From Prolixibacteraceae bacterium UBA5740 (GTDB lineage Bacteria > Bacteroidota > Bacteroidia > Bacteroidales > Prolixibacteraceae), in the NCBI GenBank assembly GCA_002419285.1, contig DIFU01000078.1, positions 1-11,301 of the forward strand: a stretch of 11,301 nt of DNA, in the 5' to 3' direction. A program made the translations under genes and the position numbers. Positions within the stretch are counted from its first letter, which is position 1; each line of letters begins with the position of its first letter. This document shows, one piece after another, positions 7,478 to 11,301 of the stretch. The notes beneath the pieces are model-generated. The model saw only the letters and a list, made by a program, of their open reading frames with translations. It searched no databases and was not told where the DNA came from.

Positions 7478-8482
7478 ATGAAAAAAATTCCAAGAATCAT
7501 CCTGATTGTTTTTCTTTTGGCAGCAATTTTCTATTTGGTTGGTCCGGAGCCCGAAATGCCAAAAATGAAGCCCGATCTGCCAACAGTTCCGTCAGATCCT
7601 GTGTCGCTTGAGAAGATGGTACTTGAAAGAGAATCTTCACCGGATATCCGTCCCGACAACCAGGGCAGGATCATCTGGAACAACGATACCGTAAAAGAGA
7701 TGACCGATTGGGCACTTTTATATCTTCACGGCTTTTCTGCATCGTGGTACGAAGGTTTTCCCGTCAACGTGGATTTTGCCCGGTATTTTGGATGCAATGC
7801 TTATTTTCCGCGCCTCGCATCTCACGGACTGGTGACCGATGAAGCGTTGGTCGACATGACTCCTGATGCGCTATGGGAGTCAGCCAAAGAAGCACTGGTG
7901 ATCGCCCGCGGACTTGGCAGGAAAGTAATCGTCATGGGTACATCAACCGGAGGAACGCTTGCACTAAAGCTGGCTGCTGAATATCCTCAACTGGTGGATG
8001 GATTGGTGCTTTATTCTCCGAACGTTAAAATCAATAACGGGGCGGCCTTTCTTTTGTCCAAACCCTGGGGTATCCATATCGCACGAATGGTTTACAAGAG
8101 TGAATACAGGATAACCAACGAAGATTTTGACTCCAAAGAGTGTGAATATTGGTATTGTAAATATCGCCTTGAAGCTGTGGTATACCTTCAGCAACTGGTT
8201 GAGAAGACAATGAAGAAAGAGGTTTTTGAGGCAATAACCTGTCCGGTGTTCCTTGGATATTATTACAAGGATGAAGCAAACCAGGACCAGGTAGTCAGGG
8301 TCGATGCTGCCCTTACCATGTTTGACCAACTGGGTACCTCAACCGACAAAAAGGTTAAAACAGCATTTCCGGAAGCCGGGAATCATGTGATTACCAGTGA
8401 ACTGTTTTCCGGTTCGGTTGAGCAGGTCAAGGATGCAACCTTTGTTTTTGCAGAAGGTATCCTGAGAATACCGGCCAATTAA
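7478..8482 (+). CDS. Membrane-anchored or exported alpha/beta hydrolase (lipase/esterase-like)
   Basis: A 334-residue serine hydrolase of the alpha/beta fold. The N-terminus has basic residues (Lys2-Lys3, Arg6) and a hydrophobic helix (about 7-21), consistent with a membrane anchor or signal peptide, then a Pro-rich linker. The catalytic machinery is visible: oxyanion-hole strand YLHGFSAS (82-89), nucleophile Ser156 in GTSTGG, a candidate acid at Asp270 (or Asp265) after the 'CPVFLGYYY' strand, and His303 in 'AGNHVITS'. Residues about 185-245 form the cap and contain Cys222 and Cys227, which could pair if the domain is outside the cytoplasm. The arrangement resembles carboxylesterases and monoacylglycerol lipases, so an acyl-ester substrate is likely but unproven. 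The gene is transcribed divergently from the helicase operon and ends at a hairpin terminator. Confidence 0.85.
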   Translation: MKKIPRIILIVFLLAAIFYLVGPEPEMPKMKPDLPTVPSDPVSLEKMVLERESSPDIRPDNQGRIIWNNDTVKEMTDWALLYLHGFSASWYEGFPVNVDFARYFGCNAYFPRLASHGLVTDEALVDMTPDALWESAKEALVIARGLGRKVIVMGTSTGGTLALKLAAEYPQLVDGLVLYSPNVKINNGAAFLLSKPWGIHIARMVYKSEYRITNEDFDSKECEYWYCKYRLEAVVYLQQLVEKTMKKEVFEAITCPVFLGYYYKDEANQDQVVRVDAALTMFDQLGTSTDKKVKTAFPEAGNHVITSELFSGSVEQVKDATFVFAEGILRIPAN

Positions 8483-8504
8483 GGTCACATTTTAATCCAT
8501 TGAA

Positions 8505-8537
8505 AAAACCAGCGACTCCTCACGGAATGCTGGTTTT
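8505..8537. terminator. Bidirectional hairpin terminator between convergent genes
   Basis: A 9-bp perfect stem (8505-8513 with 8529-8537, core CCAGC/GCTGG) encloses a 15-nt loop. Flanking A and T runs give a T-rich tract after the stem in either direction, stronger on the minus strand (six T). It begins 22 nt after the hydrolase stop and lies about 78 nt beyond the stop of the converging small membrane-protein gene, so it can serve both. The loop is longer than in classical intrinsic terminators, which lowers confidence slightly. Confidence 0.6.
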
Positions 8538-8614
8538 ACTGTTTAGGGTTTTGCTTTTGCAAAATCTGCAAAAAAGCTATTGATTGGGACTATGTAAACT
8601 CGGTGAATAAAACA

Positions 8615-8980
8615 TCAGGCAACCTGATGAAATCGACGATTTACCAATCTGAGTGCCTTCCACTCATCCTTACGGGCCTTATTGGTTTTATCACTTGCAG
8701 AAGAACAGGCCATAAAAACATAGAATGTAATGGCAAGGATTATTAAACCTGCAGTGGTCAAAACCTGGATAAGAACAGGATTCCCATTCACTTCAGCGAA
8801 AAGTGCAGAATTTGTCGGGAGAACAAACTTTAGAAGCAGAAATACTAAAAAGGCGACACCAGATAGAGCCAGCCATAGTTTTCGACTACGAAGTTTTTTG
8901 GATTCCATTTCTTCGCATAATTCGCGAATTTGACTTGCCTGTTTCCACAGATCCAAGTCCTTTTGCATCGAATCAATCAT
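8615..8980 (-). CDS. Small two-helix membrane protein of unknown function
   Basis: A 121-residue protein with no recognised family. The N-terminal ~30 residues are charged, with a helical heptad-like pattern (Leu9, Leu11, Ile18, Leu21, Met25) that could form a short coiled coil. Two membrane helices follow, near 36-54 and 68-91, joined by a short loop. The C-terminus is strongly basic (KARKDEWKALRLVNRRF, about 101-117). The layout suggests both ends in the cytoplasm. Met5 (8968) is an alternative start. The gene stands alone, convergent with the hydrolase and preceded by a long AT-rich leader. The fairly ordinary amino-acid composition and two clear helices support it as a real gene, but without homology evidence this is not certain. 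Confidence 0.65.
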   Translation of the reverse strand: MIDSMQKDLDLWKQASQIRELCEEMESKKLRSRKLWLALSGVAFLVFLLLKFVLPTNSALFAEVNGNPVLIQVLTTAGLIILAITFYVFMACSSASDKTNKARKDEWKALRLVNRRFHQVA

Positions 8981-9068
8981 CTTTTAAGATTTTAGTTCAA
9001 CAATTAAAATCCCTTGAAAATCAAATACTCTTTTATACGTCCATTGGCATTTTAGGGAAATGCCTGTA

Positions 9069-9076
9069 CAAATTTA
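9069..9076 (-). promoter_or_regulatory. Candidate -7 element for the small two-helix protein gene
   Basis: Read on the minus strand this is TAAATTTG, matching TAnnTTTG exactly. It lies 88 nt upstream of the ATG at 8980, which would give a leader of roughly 80 nt that includes the 9046-9064 hairpin. There is no clear -33 element. In DNA this AT-rich a chance match is quite possible. Confidence 0.3.
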
Positions 9077-9377
9077 AAAAATAAATAATTTAAAACCAGT
9101 ATTTTATAGGGTTTTTTTTTCGAATATTTATTTGTTAAACTAAAGATAGGTTTCTTATTGATAATCATTTTTGTCGTATGATTGACAATGACATCAATGA
9201 TCTAATGTAATCTATTATAAATCAGGCGTTAATATAATATTGGAGTGAATAAACATAAAAATGATTCTTTAGCACGATTTCAAGGAGAATACAATATTTT
9301 TTTTTGAAAATCAGGGTATTTTAAGGTTTTGATTACGGATTGGAGCCATATTTTTACTGGTTTATGTCAATAGAAAG

Positions 9378-9385
9378 TAATTTTG
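9378..9385 (+). promoter_or_regulatory. Candidate -7 element for the Omp85-like gene
   Basis: TAATTTTG matches TAnnTTTG exactly, 176 nt upstream of the ATG at 9562. It implies a long leader of about 170 nt, and no -33 partner is visible. The call is weak, because the surrounding sequence is AT-rich enough for chance matches. Confidence 0.22.
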
Positions 9386-9561
9386 TTTACATTGGTTGGA
9401 TGAATATTGCATGAATCCTTGCAAGGGAAATGAGTTCATTGTCACAGCTTTAATAAGTTATTGAATACCAATGGGATGTTTGATGAACCCATTTTATGAA
9501 TTCGGGGTGATTGATTCTTAAGAAAACTAACCAGCATAAATAAACATTAAACTATGAATAT

Positions 9562-10902
9562 ATGAAAAATGCGGTCTTATTTTCGATCATTGTTCTTCAG
9601 TCGTTATTTGTTGCTGCACAAGGTGCAGATGAGCCTAAAACAGGATGGAAGTTTGGCGGGGCCTTGCCTGCGATTACTTTCGATACTGATTTAGGATTTC
9701 AGTATGGAGCACTGGTGAATATTTATGATTATGATGACGGATCGAAATTCCCTGATTACCGTCAGTCTTTGTACTTTGAGGTGTCCCGGTTTACAAAAGG
9801 GAGTGGAATCAACCGTTTTTTCATGGATTCCTACAAGATTATACCTGGTTTACAAACTTCACTTGATATTAGCTATCTTTCAGATCAGAGTTATGACTTC
9901 TATGGTTTTAACGGGTATGATGCGGTGGTTAATTCATCTTATTTCGACGAGGAGTCGGCCGACTATCAATCCAGGACTTTTTATAAATACGACCGGAAAT
10001 TATTCAGGTTGAAGCTGGATATCCAGGGACCTCTCAAGGGTGAGAATTTGCGATGGATTGGTGGCTTTAATATGCAGAATTTCAAGATTGGATCGGTTGA
10101 TGTGGATAAATTGAACAAAGGCAAGGATGCAGAAGACCAACTTCCGCCCCAGTACGGTTTGTTTGAACGCTACCAGAATTGGGGAATCATTTCTGACGAA
10201 GAAGCCAACGGAGGTTTTGTGCCTGCTTTGAAAGCGGGTATTGCATACGATACAAGGGATAACCGACCTAACCCAATGAAAGGCATCTGGACCGAAGCGG
10301 TGGTGGAAGGAGCTCCGGAATTTTTGGGTGCTGAAAGTTCATTTGCAAAGTTTGCATTGATTCACAGGCAATATTTTACAATTGTTCCCGAAGATCTTTC
10401 GCTTGTATACAGGCTGGCCTACCAGACAACCCTGGCCGGTGATGTTCCATTTTATTACCAAACCCAGGTAATGACCTCTTACCTGACGGGAGCCTTGAGC
10501 GAAGGATTAGGCGGTGCAAAATCGATTCGTGGTATTTACCGAAACAGGGTAGTGGGAGATGGTTTCTTCTATGGGAACCTGGAAATGCGCTGGAAATTTG
10601 CACGATTCCGTTTTATCGGAAGTAATTTTTACCTGGGATTGAATGGCTTTACTGATTTTGGACAGGTAACCAATAAGGTTGATGTGAATCCTTCAGCTAT
10701 AGCCTGGGGCTCTTCCAGCTCTTTTATTGATTATGAAAATCATTATTTCCAGGATGATGCCGAGAAAATGCATTTCTCTTATGGAGCCGGATTACGCATT
10801 GTCATGAACGAGAATTTCGTGATTGCCGTTGATTATGGAAGGGCAACCAACGACCAGGATGGAAAATCTGGAATGTATATTGGACTAAATTATCTGTTTT
10901 AG
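9562..10902 (+). CDS. Omp85/BamA-TamA superfamily outer-membrane barrel without POTRA domains
   Basis: A 446-residue outer-membrane protein. Residues 1-20 form a signal peptide ending 'AAQ'. The rest is a beta-barrel with alternating aromatic and polar strands and a C-terminal Phe (NYLF), as expected for BAM-assembled proteins. Omp85 signatures are present: DTRDNRPNPMKG (230-241), the first part of the bacterial-surface-antigen domain, and SIRGIYRNRVVGDG (321-334), whose RGIYR matches the conserved (V/I)RG(F/Y) lid-loop motif, followed by GNLEMRWKF (338-346). Only about 10-15 residues separate the signal peptide from the first strand, so no POTRA domain can fit, unlike BamA or TamA. POTRA-less Omp85 proteins are known in Bacteroidota; their role is poorly defined. 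The gene is probably monocistronic. The following gap contains an 11-bp repeat array. Confidence 0.9.
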   Translation: MKNAVLFSIIVLQSLFVAAQGADEPKTGWKFGGALPAITFDTDLGFQYGALVNIYDYDDGSKFPDYRQSLYFEVSRFTKGSGINRFFMDSYKIIPGLQTSLDISYLSDQSYDFYGFNGYDAVVNSSYFDEESADYQSRTFYKYDRKLFRLKLDIQGPLKGENLRWIGGFNMQNFKIGSVDVDKLNKGKDAEDQLPPQYGLFERYQNWGIISDEEANGGFVPALKAGIAYDTRDNRPNPMKGIWTEAVVEGAPEFLGAESSFAKFALIHRQYFTIVPEDLSLVYRLAYQTTLAGDVPFYYQTQVMTSYLTGALSEGLGGAKSIRGIYRNRVVGDGFFYGNLEMRWKFARFRFIGSNFYLGLNGFTDFGQVTNKVDVNPSAIAWGSSSSFIDYENHYFQDDAEKMHFSYGAGLRIVMNENFVIAVDYGRATNDQDGKSGMYIGLNYLF

Positions 10903-11210
10903 TCAGTGTAATAACTGTTGTATTGGGCTTACCTACCTTCCACACCGGGTCGTATATTAGATAGTATTTCAATAGATCTTGTATACTTATTGTGTACTTA
11001 TGACTATACAATAAGTATACAAGAACTATACAATATATATCTGATTACCCTGTCGGTCACCTGGGAATATCCTAACCTCTTCAAATGTGACCTGATAAAT
11101 CGCAAATAGAAAGTAAGAAATGTAGTTAAAGATCGGATACTAATTAAAATATTTTAATAACTTTACAACAGTTGTTATGTATCCTATTTTTAATTCAACT
11201 TACTGAATCA
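10903..11210. other. Intergenic region holding an 11-bp repeat array
   Basis: There is no credible gene in these 308 nt. The main content is the phased repeat array at 10977-11035. Immediately before the downstream gene the sequence is AT-rich. The closest -7-like string is TAACTTTA (11158-11165), which misses the final G of TAnnTTTG, so no firm promoter is called. No GC-rich stem followed by a T run was found after the Omp85-like gene. Confidence 0.6.
10977..11035. repeat. Five phased 11-bp repeats (two inverted, three direct), iteron-like
   Basis: Five units fit the consensus A[CG]TA[TC]ACAA[TG]A. On the minus strand they are at 10977-10987 (AGTATACAAGA) and 10988-10998 (AGTACACAATA). After a 4-nt spacer they are on the plus strand at 11003-11013 (ACTATACAATA), 11014-11024 (AGTATACAAGA) and 11025-11035 (ACTATACAATA). 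The units abut with exact 11-bp periodicity, about one DNA turn. Units 1 and 4 are identical in inverse, as part of a perfect 17-bp inverted repeat (10977-10993 with 11008-11024, 14-nt loop), and units 3 and 5 are identical. The pattern resembles tandem half-sites for an OmpR/PhoB-type or similar regulator. A transcript hairpin is the alternative. The pattern itself is certain; its role is inferred. Confidence 0.8.
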
Positions 11211-11301
11211 ATGAATTTTAAATCATTTATTATCAGCAAGATATTTGGGCTTGCACTGGTGGCCTTCTTCCTTATTCCTTCAGAATTGATGGCTGAGAAG
11301 G
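11211..11301 (+). CDS. Exported protein, N-terminus only (cut by window end)
   Basis: The frame opens with ATG at 11211 and runs to the end of the window, giving 30 residues. It is a clear Sec signal peptide: Asn2-Phe3-Lys4 and Lys10 as the basic part, a hydrophobic core about 11-22 (IFGLALVAFFLI), and a likely cleavage site after 'ELMA' (about residue 28). The product is therefore exported or has an N-terminal signal helix, but 30 residues are too few to name a family. It is preceded by 308 nt that include the phased repeat array, which may control it. Confidence 0.65.
   Translation, partial: MNFKSFIISKIFGLALVAFFLIPSELMAEK

Larger units (their letters stand above)
8981..9561. other. Gene-free, very AT-rich intergenic region
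   Basis: I see no credible gene in these 581 nt. What can be seen: a 7-bp inverted repeat (GGCATTT at 9046-9052, AAATGCC at 9058-9064) in the leader of the minus-strand gene; two nine-T runs (9112-9120 and 9297-9305); TAnnTTTG matches at 9069-9076 (minus) and 9378-9385 (plus). The region separates divergent genes, so it must hold promoters for both. The length leaves room for a small RNA, but no structured RNA was recognised. Confidence 0.6.

Noticed and set aside
8555..8577. A second hairpin (TTTTGCA/TGCAAAA) after the hydrolase terminator
   Set aside because: The stem is only 7 bp, low in GC, with no T tract on the relevant side. It is probably just A/T-rich repetition.
8803..9084. A 93-codon + strand open frame
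   Set aside because: Most of it is antisense to the two-helix membrane protein, which has coherent membrane segments. The rest is AT-rich leader.
9178..9210. A ten-codon open frame in the AT-rich gap
   Set aside because: It is too short, has no ribosome-binding site or context, and is expected by chance.
10977..11024. The 17-bp inverted repeat as a standard intrinsic terminator of the Omp85-like gene
   Set aside because: The stem is AT-rich, the loop is 14 nt and no T run follows. The phased repeat units explain the symmetry better, though a hairpin role is not excluded.
10918..11109. A 63-codon open frame across the repeat array
   Set aside because: Its translation is largely a product of the 11-bp repeats, and an antisense frame over the same bases gives a similar peptide segment. 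There is no ribosome-binding signal or domain.

Overview
The window looks like chromosomal DNA from a member of the Bacteroidota, probably a Bacteroidales-like lineage. The reasons are a DUF4293 protein (a family essentially confined to this phylum), matches to the Bacteroidota -7 promoter element TAnnTTTG, A-rich leaders with weak Shine-Dalgarno sequences, and exported proteins whose signal peptides end in 'AQ'. Base composition is moderately AT-rich in genes and strongly AT-rich between them. No tRNA, rRNA, CRISPR array, transposase or phage gene was seen.

Left part, + strand (1-2253): the 3' part of a pyridoxal/pyridoxamine kinase gene, a Cof-type HAD phosphatase and a six-helix membrane protein of unknown function. 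They are closely spaced and probably one operon. It converges, with only 18 nt between stop codons, on a minus-strand operon.

Minus-strand operon (7277 down to 2272): a small exported protein of unknown function, a 1070-residue RecB/AddA-type helicase-nuclease with complete helicase and nuclease motifs, a DUF4293 membrane protein, and a MurU-like sugar-1-phosphate nucleotidyltransferase that overlaps DUF4293 by one base (TGATG). A -7-type promoter element lies just before the first gene and another just before DUF4293. The usual AddB-like partner of the helicase is not in the window.

Middle (7478-8980): a membrane-anchored alpha/beta hydrolase on the + strand converges with a small two-helix membrane protein on the - strand. 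A hairpin between them can serve as a bidirectional terminator. A gene-poor, very AT-rich stretch (8981-9561) follows.

Right part (9562-11301): an Omp85/BamA-type outer-membrane barrel without POTRA domains, then a 308-nt gap, then the start of an exported protein cut by the window end. The gap holds the most unusual non-coding structure here: five 11-bp repeats in exact 11-bp register, two in one orientation and three in the other, forming a 17-bp perfect inverted repeat. This resembles a binding array for a regulator.

Most of the window is ordinary housekeeping and envelope gene content. I do not see a convincing new multi-gene system. The repeat array and the composition of the helicase operon are the points most worth checking.
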